Positions 1 to 7,171 of a stretch of DNA of 15,837 bases are shown here, in pieces. The notes under the pieces were generated by a model. That model ran no database searches. It had not been told where the DNA came from and saw nothing but the letters and a program-made list of their open reading frames with translations. Both the position numbers and the translations under genes were made by a program. Position 1 is the first letter of the stretch; the number at the start of each line of letters is the position of its first letter. The stretch comes from an uncultured Spartobacteria bacterium (GTDB taxonomy: Bacteria > Verrucomicrobiota > Verrucomicrobiia > Chthoniobacterales > Terrimicrobiaceae), in the NCBI GenBank assembly GCA_903915315.1, contig CAIWSO010000323.1:1-15837 (forward strand). Reading direction: 5' to 3'.

Positions 1-106
1 GCCCATCCTGAATGAAGGTGATAAAAAACTCGCCTTCCTCGAAAAAGGCCCGAAACCAAATCAATATCTGCCCGCCGCAGGCGCGATGACGTTCGAACGG
101 TTTTAG
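1..106 (+). CDS. C-terminal fragment of an unidentified protein
   Basis: An open frame enters from the left edge (codons from base 2) and stops at TAG 104-106. It encodes about 34 residues, ending in a stretch like KPNQYLPAAGAMTFERF. I do not recognise the family and no membrane segment or catalytic motif is visible in this tail. It is probably coding because the frame is open from the edge and codon choice resembles the neighbours, but a piece this short cannot be proved. The rest of the gene lies outside the window. Confidence 0.45.
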   Translation, partial: PILNEGDKKLAFLEKGPKPNQYLPAAGAMTFERF

Positions 107-136
107 AAAAAACCGCCCGTCTAATTTAGCGACAGG
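107..136 (-). terminator. Rho-independent terminator, minus-strand orientation
   Basis: Read on the minus strand, CCTGTC and GACGGG (one G-T pair) form a 6-bp stem around a 9-nt loop, followed by GCGG and a run of six T (the A run at 107-112 on +). The T tract lies only on the minus-strand side, so it should stop leftward transcription. It sits at the end of the broken minus-strand frame described at 126-404: that frame's last TAA (126-128) falls inside the loop. This is the main support for a real, or once real, leftward gene here. Confidence 0.5.
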
Positions 137-404
137 TTCCCATGAAAAGACGGAGTAAATGCCAGAACATGAGCGCCGCGGCCGCGAAGAGCTGAATGGC
201 CGCCGCGAGGTTGGCATTATCAGTTTAGTCGGGCATGATCGATAATGTCGTAAAGAGCATCGAGGCACCGGCCAAGACGACTACAGAGAAACATGTTCCG
301 AGATCAAAGTGAAAGGGGGCTGCCCATCCCACGGCCGCGGTCCCAAGAAATTTGCAAGTTTCGTATTCCAAAAATCCGTTCTTGCCGAGGCGCGGGGCAG
401 GCAT
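126..404 (-). pseudogene. Possible broken small membrane-protein gene
   Basis: On the minus strand an ATG at 404-402 opens a 59-codon frame ending at TAA 227-225. The same frame then continues without further stops to TAA 128-126. The conceptual product has two hydrophobic segments, one before the first stop (CFSVVVLAGASMLFTTLSIM) and one after it (AAAIQLFAAAALMFWHLL). GC-rich third positions run through both parts, as in coding DNA. The second part has no early start codon of its own. The simplest reading is a gene interrupted by a nonsense change, or a 59-residue gene with a long tail. The 5' end stops 17 bases short of the rph start on the opposite strand. I cannot assign a family, and chance hydrophobic frames in GC-rich DNA remain possible. 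Confidence 0.3.
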
Positions 405-420
405 TCAAGTTGCGAGCTTC

Positions 421-1143
421 ATGAGCCGCCACGACAACCGTCCGCACAATCAAATCCGTCCCGTCACGATCGAAAAAAACATAGCCCCGCATGCCCAGGG
501 TTCGGTTTTGATCTCCTTCGGCAATACCAAAGTCATCTGTGCCGCCACGATTGATGAAGGCGTGCCGCGTTGGATGAAAGAACAGAACGTGCCCGGCGGC
601 TGGATCACGGCGGAATATTCCATGCTCCCGTATTCGACACTCACCCGCAAACAGCGCGACTCCACACGCGGCAAGGTCGATGGCCGGGGAACCGAAATCC
701 AACGCTTGATCGGTCGTTCGCTTCGCGCCGTGATTGATTTAAAAAAACTGGGGGCACGCACGCTTTGGGTCGATTGCGATGTCCTGCAAGCGGATGGCGG
801 GACGCGCACGGCGGCGATCACCGGCGCCTGTGTGGCCGTCGAGTTGGCCTGCCAAAGCCTCGTTCAGCTCGGAAAGATCGCCGAACTGCCAATCAAAAAC
901 CGCGTGGCAGCCGTGAGTGTCGGCATCGTGAAGGGCGAGGTGCTCCTGGATCTGGATTACCTCGAGGATAAGGACGCCTGCGTGGACATGAATGTCGTGA
1001 TGACCGACAAAATGGACTTCGTCGAGCTGCAGGGTAGCGGTGAAGAAAATGTGTTCAGCGCTGCGCAACTCGACGAAATGTCCCAGGCCGCACGGATCGG
1101 TATCTCGCAACTCCTGCAAATCCAGGCCTCCGCTCTGGCCTGA
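421..1143 (+). CDS. rph: Ribonuclease PH
   Basis: RNase PH is a phosphate-dependent 3'-5' exoribonuclease that trims tRNA 3' ends and works as a hexameric ring in the cytoplasm. The 240-residue product has the usual family length and reads as the family throughout: NQIRPVTIE near residue 10, GSVLISFGNTKVIC (27-40), EGVPRW, WITAEYSMLP (61-70), GRGTEIQRLIGRSLRA (88-103), then DCDVLQADGGTRTAAITGA (118-136). The last of these forms part of the phosphate-binding and active-site region. The ATG at 421 is chosen because homology begins at once (MSRHDNRPHNQIRP). A frame start at 352 would add 23 residues unlike the family. No strong Shine-Dalgarno site precedes it. xseB follows 96 bp downstream in the same direction. 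Confidence 0.96.
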   Translation: MSRHDNRPHNQIRPVTIEKNIAPHAQGSVLISFGNTKVICAATIDEGVPRWMKEQNVPGGWITAEYSMLPYSTLTRKQRDSTRGKVDGRGTEIQRLIGRSLRAVIDLKKLGARTLWVDCDVLQADGGTRTAAITGACVAVELACQSLVQLGKIAELPIKNRVAAVSVGIVKGEVLLDLDYLEDKDACVDMNVVMTDKMDFVELQGSGEENVFSAAQLDEMSQAARIGISQLLQIQASALA

Positions 1144-1187
1144 CACGGAGCACGTCAGCGACATTCTGGACGTCTCGAACTCCCAGA

Positions 1188-1218
1188 TTGCACTGCACGG
1201 CGATCTGCGGTTTATTAT
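1188..1218 (+). promoter_or_regulatory. Weak candidate sigma-70-type promoter before xseB-dxs
   Basis: TTGCAC (1188-1193) and TATTAT (1213-1218) are separated by 19 bp in the 96-bp gap between rph and xseB. The AT-rich patch stands out from the GC-rich surroundings. The spacing is long, so this is only a candidate. Without it xseB and dxs would depend on read-through from rph. Confidence 0.25.
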
Positions 1219-1239
1219 TTGTTTTCTCACACATAACCC

Positions 1240-1491
1240 ATGGCGCAACCTAGCGACAATACCTCTCCCAACTTGGAAACCGCCATGCAGCGGATCTCAG
1301 AAATTGTGACGTCCATGGAGGATGGCAATCTGCCACTGGAGAAGCTGATCGATGCTTATCAAGAGGGCGTCGGGTTGGTAAAAAGCTGCCAAGAAAAGCT
1401 CGACGCCGCTGAGAAACGCATTCAAATCATCGCCCGCGATGCCCGCGGAACCACGAAGCTGGAGGACTTCGATCCGGAGAGCGAAAATTGA
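1240..1491 (+). CDS. xseB: Exodeoxyribonuclease VII small subunit
   Basis: XseB is the small subunit of exonuclease VII; several copies bind XseA, which degrades single-stranded DNA from both ends in the cytoplasm. The 83-residue product fits the family's short helical form. After about 15 variable residues comes MQRISEIVTSMEDGNLPLE, then LIDAYQEGVGLVKSCQEKL and AAEKRIQII, the typical two-helix coiled-coil pattern. ATG 1240 is used as the start; the ATG at 1285 would cut it down to the conserved core and cannot be excluded. The gene ends in TGA 1489-1491, overlapping the dxs start by 4 nt. In many bacteria ispA lies between xseB and dxs; here it is absent. xseA is not in the window. Confidence 0.9.
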   Translation: MAQPSDNTSPNLETAMQRISEIVTSMEDGNLPLEKLIDAYQEGVGLVKSCQEKLDAAEKRIQIIARDARGTTKLEDFDPESEN

Positions 1492-3413
1492 ACCTCCCGT
1501 CCACGCACACACCAGCTGGACCTCTTCTTCAGTCGATTCAGTCCCCTGCGGACTTGAAAAAACTCGACGCCGGTGCGCTTCCGCAACTCGCTCAAGAGAT
1601 CCGCAACGAACTCATCGAGGTTCTTTCGAATACCGGCGGCCACCTCGGACCCAATCTTGGCGTGGTCGAGTTGACGATGGCTCTGCACCGCGTTTTTGAA
1701 ACTCCGAAGGACAAGTTTGTCTTTGATGTGAGCCATCAGGGCTATGTTCACAAACTTCTCACCGGGCGCCTGAACCGCTTTTCCACGATCCGCCAATACG
1801 AGGGGCTGAATGGGTTTCTTCTTCGGAGCGAGAGCAAACACGACAGCTACGGAGCCGGTCATGCAGGAACGGCGCTCTCCGCCGCGCTCGGAATGGCTGC
1901 CGCACGCGATGCTCTCGGCACGGACGAGCATGTAGTCTGCGTTGCGGGGGATGCGGCCTTCACTTGCGGCGTGAGCTTCGAGGCCCTCAACAATGTCGCC
2001 GCCACCACGAAAAAACTCATCGTTGTTCTGAATGACAACGAGTGGTCGATCGCCAAAAATGTAGGTGCTGTGGCGGATTACCTTAACCGCTTGGTGACGA
2101 ATCCGAGCTATGTCCATTTGCACGAAAATGCCGCGCGCTTTGTCGAGTGGATCGGCGGAAAGACGGCTCGCAAACTCGCACACAAGGCCGAAGCCGGATT
2201 GAAGAGCCTACTCGCGCCAAGTGTCATTTTCGACGATCTCGGCATGCGTTATTACGGTCCTATCGACGGACACGACATCCCGCTTCTCACTCAAACTTTT
2301 GAATTTTTAAAAACGCAAAATGAGCCAGTGATCCTTCATGTGCTTACCAAGAAGGGCAAGGGCTACGCCCCCGCGATCGAGAAGCCTGACAAATTCCACG
2401 GCCTCGGAAAATTCCACCTTGATACAGGTGAGACTGTCTCTTCACCGACCCCGACCTACTCGGAAATCCTCGGTTCCAAACTCGCCGACTTTGCGGATAC
2501 GAATAACAAAATCGTCGCCATCACAGCCGCCATGCCGACCGGGACCGGGCTGATCCATTTTGCGAAGCGGCATCCGAAACGCTTTCACGATGTCGGCATC
2601 GCCGAGGAACACGCAGCCATCTTTGCTGCGGGAATGGCGACGCAGGGAATGAAGCCGTTTCTCGCGATTTACAGCACGTTCATGCAGCGCGCCTACGACA
2701 TGATCATTCACGACATCGCGCTTCAAAACCTGAATGTCGCGCTTTGCATGGATCGCGCGGGCCTCTCCGGCGACGACGGCCCCACTCACCATGGACTCTT
2801 CGATATCGCCTACCTACGGCCCGTGCCGGGCTTGATCCAGATGCAACCTAAGGATGAGGCTGAATTCGTCGATATGCTCTGGACGATCGCCAACCATGAA
2901 GGTCCCGCCGCCATCCGGTATCCGCGTGGAGCCGGCACGGGGGCAAGCACCGACCAAAAACCGCGCCTCCTCGAAATCGGAAAATCCGAAGTCCTCCGGC
3001 ATGGCACGGATGCCGCCATTTTTGCGCTCGGCAACATGTGCGAACTCGCCCTGCCCGCGGCGGAAGAACTCGAAAAGCAAGGCATCTCGACCGCCGTGAT
3101 CAACGCCCGTTGGATCAAACCACTCGACACAACCACGCTCGAATTTTTTGCCGGCGGATGCAATGTCATCTGCACGATGGAAGACCATGTTCTCCACAAT
3201 GGATTTGGTTCCGCCGTGATTGAGCACCTGTCTGATCGTGGCCTCACCACGCCGGTGGTCCGAATCGGTTGGCCCGACCAGTTTATCGAGCACGGCACGG
3301 TGCCCATTCTTCGCGAAAAGCATGGCCTCACGGTGGAAGCCACCGTCAAAAAAATCCGCGACGCACTTGCTGGCGTTTCAACACCCTCGTTAAACTCGGT
3401 TTCCGCTGCTTAA
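1488..3413 (+). CDS. dxs: 1-deoxy-D-xylulose-5-phosphate synthase
   Basis: DXS is a thiamine-diphosphate enzyme joining pyruvate and glyceraldehyde 3-phosphate, the first step of the MEP isoprenoid pathway. The 641-residue product compares with about 620 usually. Visible signatures are GGHLGPNLGVVELT (50-63, His52), HKLLTGR, the ThDP/Mg region GDAAF to NDN (154-184), YYGPIDGHD (255-263), DVGIAEEHAAIFAAG (368-382, Glu373), YSTFMQRAYD (395-404), DRAG and GPTHHG. The start is TTG 1488, whose TTGA overlaps the xseB stop; GGAG at 1476-1479 sits 8 nt upstream and supports it. Compared with typical DXS, GDGA is replaced by GDAA, IAEQH by IAEEH, and GHSSTSISA by GHAGTALSA, so this is a divergent branch; another transketolase-like role is less likely. 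The stop shares the palindrome TTAA with the convergent gene. Confidence 0.93.
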   Translation: MNLPSTHTPAGPLLQSIQSPADLKKLDAGALPQLAQEIRNELIEVLSNTGGHLGPNLGVVELTMALHRVFETPKDKFVFDVSHQGYVHKLLTGRLNRFSTIRQYEGLNGFLLRSESKHDSYGAGHAGTALSAALGMAAARDALGTDEHVVCVAGDAAFTCGVSFEALNNVAATTKKLIVVLNDNEWSIAKNVGAVADYLNRLVTNPSYVHLHENAARFVEWIGGKTARKLAHKAEAGLKSLLAPSVIFDDLGMRYYGPIDGHDIPLLTQTFEFLKTQNEPVILHVLTKKGKGYAPAIEKPDKFHGLGKFHLDTGETVSSPTPTYSEILGSKLADFADTNNKIVAITAAMPTGTGLIHFAKRHPKRFHDVGIAEEHAAIFAAGMATQGMKPFLAIYSTFMQRAYDMIIHDIALQNLNVALCMDRAGLSGDDGPTHHGLFDIAYLRPVPGLIQMQPKDEAEFVDMLWTIANHEGPAAIRYPRGAGTGASTDQKPRLLEIGKSEVLRHGTDAAIFALGNMCELALPAAEELEKQGISTAVINARWIKPLDTTTLEFFAGGCNVICTMEDHVLHNGFGSAVIEHLSDRGLTTPVVRIGWPDQFIEHGTVPILREKHGLTVEATVKKIRDALAGVSTPSLNSVSAA

Positions 3414-4252
3414 GCCGAAAGGCTCTCTAGGCTGGGCAAGGCGGCAAGGTAGCTCGGATACTCGGGTTGCCAACCCGTGGAACGCAACTTGGCATTGTCC
3501 ACCCGCTTACTTGTCCACCCCCGCTTGCGATTCATATCAGCCGGACCGGACGGCGGAACCTCGCGATGGCAGAAACCTGCGATCCATTCATAAACTTGCG
3601 CCTGCGTCGCGGGCGTGTTGTCGCACACATTGTAAATTCCCGTAGCATTCACGGAATCGGCAAGATGCAAGAGCGCCGCAGCGGCGTCATCGCGGTGGAT
3701 TTGGTTGATCCAACGATGCCCTCCCGCTTCCAGCAGCGCGGTGCCATCCAAAAACTTCCGCAACAGCACCGAGCGCCCAGGCCCGTAAATTCCGGCCAAC
3801 CTCGCCACAACCCCTCCGGCCACGAGAGCGATTTCCTCGGCCTCCAAAAGGATGCGCCCAGTCTCACGATCCGGCACGGCTGGCGATGCCTCGGTCACCC
3901 AACCGCCATCAGCCTGGGAGTAAACCGACGTGCTTCCGGTAAAAAAAACCCGCTCCGGCTGGAAGGCGGCGAGAAGATGGGACAAACCATCGCGATAAAC
4001 AGCCCTGTAGGCCTCGGGTCCACCCTTGCCTGAGCTGGCACAATGGATCACCAAACGCGGACGCAACCACTCCGAGGGTGCGGAAAATGGCTGCGAAATA
4101 TCGACCGCCATCACCGGATACGGCCTCCCAGCAAGTCGCCCAGCGGATTCCTCGGAAGCACAGAGCCCGAGAACCTTCCACCCGGCCTTAAAAAATAAAC
4201 CGGCTGCGGCGTCCCCTAGGAAACCACAGCCGGCGAAAACAACCTGTTTCAA
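3410..4252 (-). CDS. Atypical SDR / NAD-dependent epimerase-like protein
   Basis: A 280-residue Rossmann-fold protein of the NAD-dependent epimerase/dehydratase group, resembling E. coli YeeZ. The N-terminus carries the dinucleotide motif GCGFLG (8-13). TGSTSVYS (105-112) marks the usual active-site strand, followed by RLAGIYGPGR (151-160) and a domain with YNVCD and a W-rich end. The classical YxxxK is broken: Tyr111 is followed four residues later by Asp115, not Lys, so ordinary SDR catalysis is doubtful and the substrate is unknown. The start is TTG 4252-4250, just where homology begins. It lies in the same frame as rpsU, separated only by the rpsU TAG and one GAC codon, suggesting coupled translation from the rpsU message. 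Its stop overlaps that of dxs. Confidence 0.85.
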   Translation of the reverse strand: MKQVVFAGCGFLGDAAAGLFFKAGWKVLGLCASEESAGRLAGRPYPVMAVDISQPFSAPSEWLRPRLVIHCASSGKGGPEAYRAVYRDGLSHLLAAFQPERVFFTGSTSVYSQADGGWVTEASPAVPDRETGRILLEAEEIALVAGGVVARLAGIYGPGRSVLLRKFLDGTALLEAGGHRWINQIHRDDAAAALLHLADSVNATGIYNVCDNTPATQAQVYEWIAGFCHREVPPSGPADMNRKRGWTSKRVDNAKLRSTGWQPEYPSYLAALPSLESLSA

Positions 4253-4255
4253 GTC

Positions 4256-4462
4256 CTAGGACGGCGGGTTGAAATTAAAGCGGATTTTCATTTTCGCACG
4301 CTTTGCATTGTTTTTGGCTTTGCGGCGTGTGCGCTGAACGGGCGTTTCGAAAGCGCGAAGACGACGGACTTCGTCCATCAGGCCCTCTGCATCGATTTTA
4401 CCTTTGAGGCGCTTGAGAGCGCGATCAATGGGTTCACCTTTTTTTACGATTATTTCCGGCAT
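4256..4462 (-). CDS. rpsU: 30S ribosomal protein bS21
   Basis: bS21 is a small basic protein of the 30S subunit platform near the 3' end of 16S rRNA, helping initiation. The product has 68 residues: MPEIIVKKGEPIDRALKRLK, then a helical middle, then a strongly basic stretch (TRRKAKNNAKRAKMK), ending in RFNFNPPS. The ATG at 4462-4460 is chosen over an in-frame GTG nine bases upstream because AGGTGA (4473-4468 on minus) lies 5 nt before it, a good ribosome-binding site; with the GTG start that site would lie over the start codon. It is the first gene of a leftward pair with the SDR-like gene. Confidence 0.95.
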   Translation of the reverse strand: MPEIIVKKGEPIDRALKRLKGKIDAEGLMDEVRRLRAFETPVQRTRRKAKNNAKRAKMKIRFNFNPPS

Positions 4463-4496
4463 TATATTCACCTACTTTCTTGAAATTGGGATTGGA

Positions 4497-4526
4497 AGAG
4501 TAGCGGGCAGTTGCCGAAAGAGTCAA
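4497..4526 (-). promoter_or_regulatory. Candidate promoter for rpsU (proximal)
   Basis: On the minus strand TTGACT (4526-4521) and TACTCT (4502-4497) are spaced 18 bp apart, giving a leader of about 28 nt before the rpsU ATG. The -35 matches consensus at five of six bases; the -10 is weaker. Confidence 0.4.
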
Positions 4527-4539
4527 GCAGTGGTTTTTT

Positions 4540-4568
4540 ACTTTAAAAGCAAGCACTTCTCAAATCAA
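4540..4568 (-). promoter_or_regulatory. Candidate promoter for rpsU (distal)
   Basis: On the minus strand TTGATT (4568-4563) and TAAAGT (4545-4540) are separated by exactly 17 bp. With the proximal site this could be a tandem promoter, as is common for ribosomal-protein genes. Only the motif match supports it. Confidence 0.35.
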
Positions 4569-4670
4569 GGTTTGCATTTCTTGTCGCCCCGCTCGCATGA
4601 TGGCCAATCCCGTCCGATGTTGACAAACTTTTCGCGCACGGCACAACAGGGCACCATCTTATCGCATTCC

Positions 4671-5471
4671 ATGAAAATCATCGCCATCTCGAATCAAAAA
4701 GGCGGAGTCGGAAAAACGACCACCAGCGTGAATCTTGCCGCAGCTCTAGCCGAAAAAAAAGCCCGCGTCCTGCTTGTGGATATCGATCCGCAGGGCAGCG
4801 CCACTAGCGTCCTTCTGGGCAAGGAGGAGGGGGCCCCAAGCATCTACTCCGCTCTCATTGGTGAAAGATCGGCCGTCGAACTCGTCCTTCCCACACGCAT
4901 CAAAAACCTCTCACTCATCCCCTCCGACCTTGATCTCGCCGGAGCGGAAATCGAGGTGGCAAGGATGGATGATCACATGATGCGGTTGCGAGTCGCCTTC
5001 GAAAGCCTTCGCAAGCAGAACCTCTTTGATTACCTCCTCATGGACTGCCCACCTTCGCTTGGCATTCTGATGTCGAACGCGCTCGCGGCGGCGGACGAGA
5101 TCTTTGTTCCCATCCAATGTGAGTATTACGCTTTGGAGGGCCTCGGCCTTCTCATGGAAGTCACCGAGCGCATCCGGGCCAGCGGAGCAAATCCCTCGCT
5201 CTCGATCTCCGGGTTGCTACTAACGATGTTCGATAGCCGCACCAACCTGAATCCCGCCGTTGAAAAAGAAGTCCGCAACCATTTTCAAGAGGTCGTCTAT
5301 AGTACCGTTATCCCTCGCACGGTCCGCTTCGCCGAGGCCCCGAGTCACGGCCGCACGATCCTCGAGCACGATCCCAACGGCATCGGATCCGTAGCCTATC
5401 GACGCCTGGCCAAGGAATTCCTCGATCGACAGAAAAAAGGCATCACCTTCATCAACGCACCGGGACAGTAA
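4671..5471 (+). CDS. parA: ParA/Soj-family chromosome-partitioning ATPase
   Basis: ParA-type ATPases bind nonspecific DNA in the ATP state and, with ParB and parS, move replicated origins apart. The 266-residue product has the deviant Walker A KGGVGKTT (about residues 10-17), VLLVDIDPQGSATS (Walker A'), LLMDCPPSLG (Walker B), and the Soj-like end TVIPRTVRFAEAPSHGRTI. The ATG at 4671 is used because the family begins MKIIAISNQKGGVGKT; the open frame continues far upstream but without family likeness. No Shine-Dalgarno site is visible. A TTGACA at 4620-4625 could be a -35, with no good -10. No parB or parS-like inverted repeat is recognisable nearby, so ParB is probably encoded elsewhere. Confidence 0.93.
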   Translation: MKIIAISNQKGGVGKTTTSVNLAAALAEKKARVLLVDIDPQGSATSVLLGKEEGAPSIYSALIGERSAVELVLPTRIKNLSLIPSDLDLAGAEIEVARMDDHMMRLRVAFESLRKQNLFDYLLMDCPPSLGILMSNALAAADEIFVPIQCEYYALEGLGLLMEVTERIRASGANPSLSISGLLLTMFDSRTNLNPAVEKEVRNHFQEVVYSTVIPRTVRFAEAPSHGRTILEHDPNGIGSVAYRRLAKEFLDRQKKGITFINAPGQ

Positions 5472-5477
5472 TTTTCT

Positions 5478-5506
5478 TTGCCCCTTTGCTCTTTCCCCTC
5501 TACAAA
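5478..5506 (+). promoter_or_regulatory. Weak candidate promoter before the AI-2E-family gene
   Basis: TTGCCC (5478-5483) and TACAAA (5501-5506), 17 bp apart, lie in the pyrimidine-rich 46-bp gap after parA. A start of transcription about 7 nt downstream would leave almost no leader before the TTG at 5518. Motif match only. Confidence 0.25.
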
Positions 5507-5517
5507 AAACACTGACT

Positions 5518-6729
5518 TTGCTTAACCCGTCTCCATTTCAACTGAAACTTTTCTGGGCGGCCATCACGGCGCTGTCGTGCCTAGCTATCGGCGCTGCCGT
5601 TTTTCTTGTCGGGTCACTGATCGTGATGGGCATTTCTTTTCTTCAGCCTTTATTGATCCCCGTTGCCGTGGCGGCGATCTTGGCCTTTCTGCTCGAGCCA
5701 TTGGTGAGGTTTTTCATCCGATTGCGACTGAGTCGCCTGCTGAGCATCTTGATTGTCTACATTGCCGCGACCGGTCTCCTTGTGGGCCTGCTCGTCTACA
5801 TCCTCCCACCCGCCTACAGGCAAGGCACCACACTCATTAAAAACTTTCCCCAGTATTTGCAAAAAACCGAGGCCCTATCGATCCAGACTATCAATAACCT
5901 CCAACGCTTCGCGGAAATCGAGTTTTTCCGAGAGGACCGCGCCATTCAAACGCCAAGCGACCAAGTGTCTGTGATGTTCAGCAATGCTATCAAGGATGCC
6001 GGAGCTTGGATTCAACAAAAAATCCCAGATCTGGCCATGGAGTCGGGAAAATTTCTCCAGCGCAGTGTCGGCGGCTTTCTGGGCGTTTTCGGCTTCCTCC
6101 TGAGCCTGATTCTTGTTCCCATTTTTCTGTTTTTTTTCCTCAAGGATAGTCCCTCCATTGCGGATAACTGGAGCCGCTACCTGCCCCTCCGCGCCTCTCC
6201 GCTCAAAAGTGAAATCGTCTCGCTTGTGGTCGAGATCAATTCCTACCTCATCAGTTTTTTTCGTGGTCAGCTGATCGTCAGCCTCATCGACGGCGCGATG
6301 ATTGCGGTCGCCCTTCTGGCGATGGGATTGGATTTTGCGATTCTCATCGGCCTCATGGTCGGCGTACTGGGGTTAATTCCCTATCTTGGAATGATGATCT
6401 GCTATGTGCCTGCGGTGATCATTGCCGCAGCGCAGTTCGGAGACTGGACGCACCCGCTTGTGGTCACCGGTATTTTTATCCTCGCCAATAACATCGACGG
6501 CATTTTTATTGCCCCTAAAATAGTCGGTGAGTCAGTTGGCCTTCAGCCACTTACTGTTATCCTGTCTGTTCTTGCTTGGAGCTTGATTCTGGGCGGACTG
6601 CTTGGCGCGCTCCTAGCAGTTCCACTCACGGCCACGATCAAAGTTCTACTCAAACGGTACTTTTGGGACCGCCCTGCGGAACCGGCAACAACTCCCCCAG
6701 GTCAATCCGAGGCGAGAGATTTAAATTGA
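5518..6729 (+). CDS. AI-2E family membrane transporter
   Basis: A 403-residue polytopic inner-membrane protein of the AI-2E family (PF01594), named after E. coli TqsA but including exporters and Na+/H+ antiporter-like members, so the substrate is unknown. Hydrophobic segments cluster at the N-terminus (about 12-80), then a soluble region (about 105-180), a further helix ending in LILVPIFLFFFLKD, and a C-terminal bundle containing GLIPYLGMMICYVPA and NNIDGIFIAPKIVGESVGL, both typical of the family. The end is polar and proline-rich. The likely start is TTG 5518. No Shine-Dalgarno site is seen, and the next ATG would cut into the first membrane hairpin, so the exact start is uncertain. Confidence 0.88.
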   Translation: MLNPSPFQLKLFWAAITALSCLAIGAAVFLVGSLIVMGISFLQPLLIPVAVAAILAFLLEPLVRFFIRLRLSRLLSILIVYIAATGLLVGLLVYILPPAYRQGTTLIKNFPQYLQKTEALSIQTINNLQRFAEIEFFREDRAIQTPSDQVSVMFSNAIKDAGAWIQQKIPDLAMESGKFLQRSVGGFLGVFGFLLSLILVPIFLFFFLKDSPSIADNWSRYLPLRASPLKSEIVSLVVEINSYLISFFRGQLIVSLIDGAMIAVALLAMGLDFAILIGLMVGVLGLIPYLGMMICYVPAVIIAAAQFGDWTHPLVVTGIFILANNIDGIFIAPKIVGESVGLQPLTVILSVLAWSLILGGLLGALLAVPLTATIKVLLKRYFWDRPAEPATTPPGQSEARDLN

Positions 6730-6772
6730 ATAGCGGTCGGTTCCGTGTCTTTTTTAAAACGTCATTTATCTT

Positions 6773-7171
6773 ATGAAAAAATCTTCAGCGATTGTGTTGG
6801 GTTCCGCGTTGGCCGTTTTCGTCATGGCTGCCTGCGAATCCACTGGTACTTCCAACTCTAGGGGATCAAACCGATTTGGGTATCGCGGATCTTCCAGCGC
6901 AACCCAATTTGCCAGTCCGACGCCCACGCCCGAAGGCTTCACCGATCTACCACCCGCTCCGATCGTTCAACCCACCCCCGTGGCCACTCCCGCCCCAACT
7001 CCTGCCCCCGCTGCCCCGAGGGATGTGTCCTACGGCACACCTGTCCCTGGTAAGCCTGGATTCGTGACGAGTCCGCATTCGCCCTATGCCGGCTATGTGG
7101 ACGTGCGTGGGTTTCCGCCCAACACCGAGGTGAAATGCCCCTACTCGGGCAAGATCTTTCTGGTTCCCTGA
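6773..7171 (+). CDS. Small proline-rich lipoprotein with a conserved C-terminal tail
   Basis: A 132-residue predicted lipoprotein. Residues 1-20 form a signal peptide (MKK, hydrophobic core, then VMAAC with Cys21 as the lipidation site). Residues 22-48 are Ser/Gly-rich, and 49-82 form a Pro/Thr/Ala linker (PTPTP, PTPVATPAPTPAPAAP) of the kind that spans periplasm. The last 40 residues look folded: GKPGFVTSP, then GYVDVRGFPPNTEVKCPY and SGKIFLVP. I recall closely similar tails on short verrucomicrobial proteins, but know no function. The tail has one cysteine (Cys122). It follows the AI-2E gene by 43 bp. Its last 37 nt overlap the ATG chosen for tyrA in another frame. Location is inferred as outer membrane or periplasmic. 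Confidence 0.8.
   Translation: MKKSSAIVLGSALAVFVMAACESTGTSNSRGSNRFGYRGSSSATQFASPTPTPEGFTDLPPAPIVQPTPVATPAPTPAPAAPRDVSYGTPVPGKPGFVTSPHSPYAGYVDVRGFPPNTEVKCPYSGKIFLVP

Noticed and set aside
1151..1174. Possible hairpin after rph (CGTC...GACG)
   Set aside because: The stem is only 4 bp and no T-run follows, so it is not supported as a terminator.
1422..2183. 253-codon open frame on the minus strand
   Set aside because: Antisense to the dxs N-terminal half and the end of xseB, with no domain.
4404..4670. N-terminal extension of parA by 89 codons
   Set aside because: The added residues do not resemble ParA and run through the rpsU promoter and start region; the family begins at the ATG at 4671.
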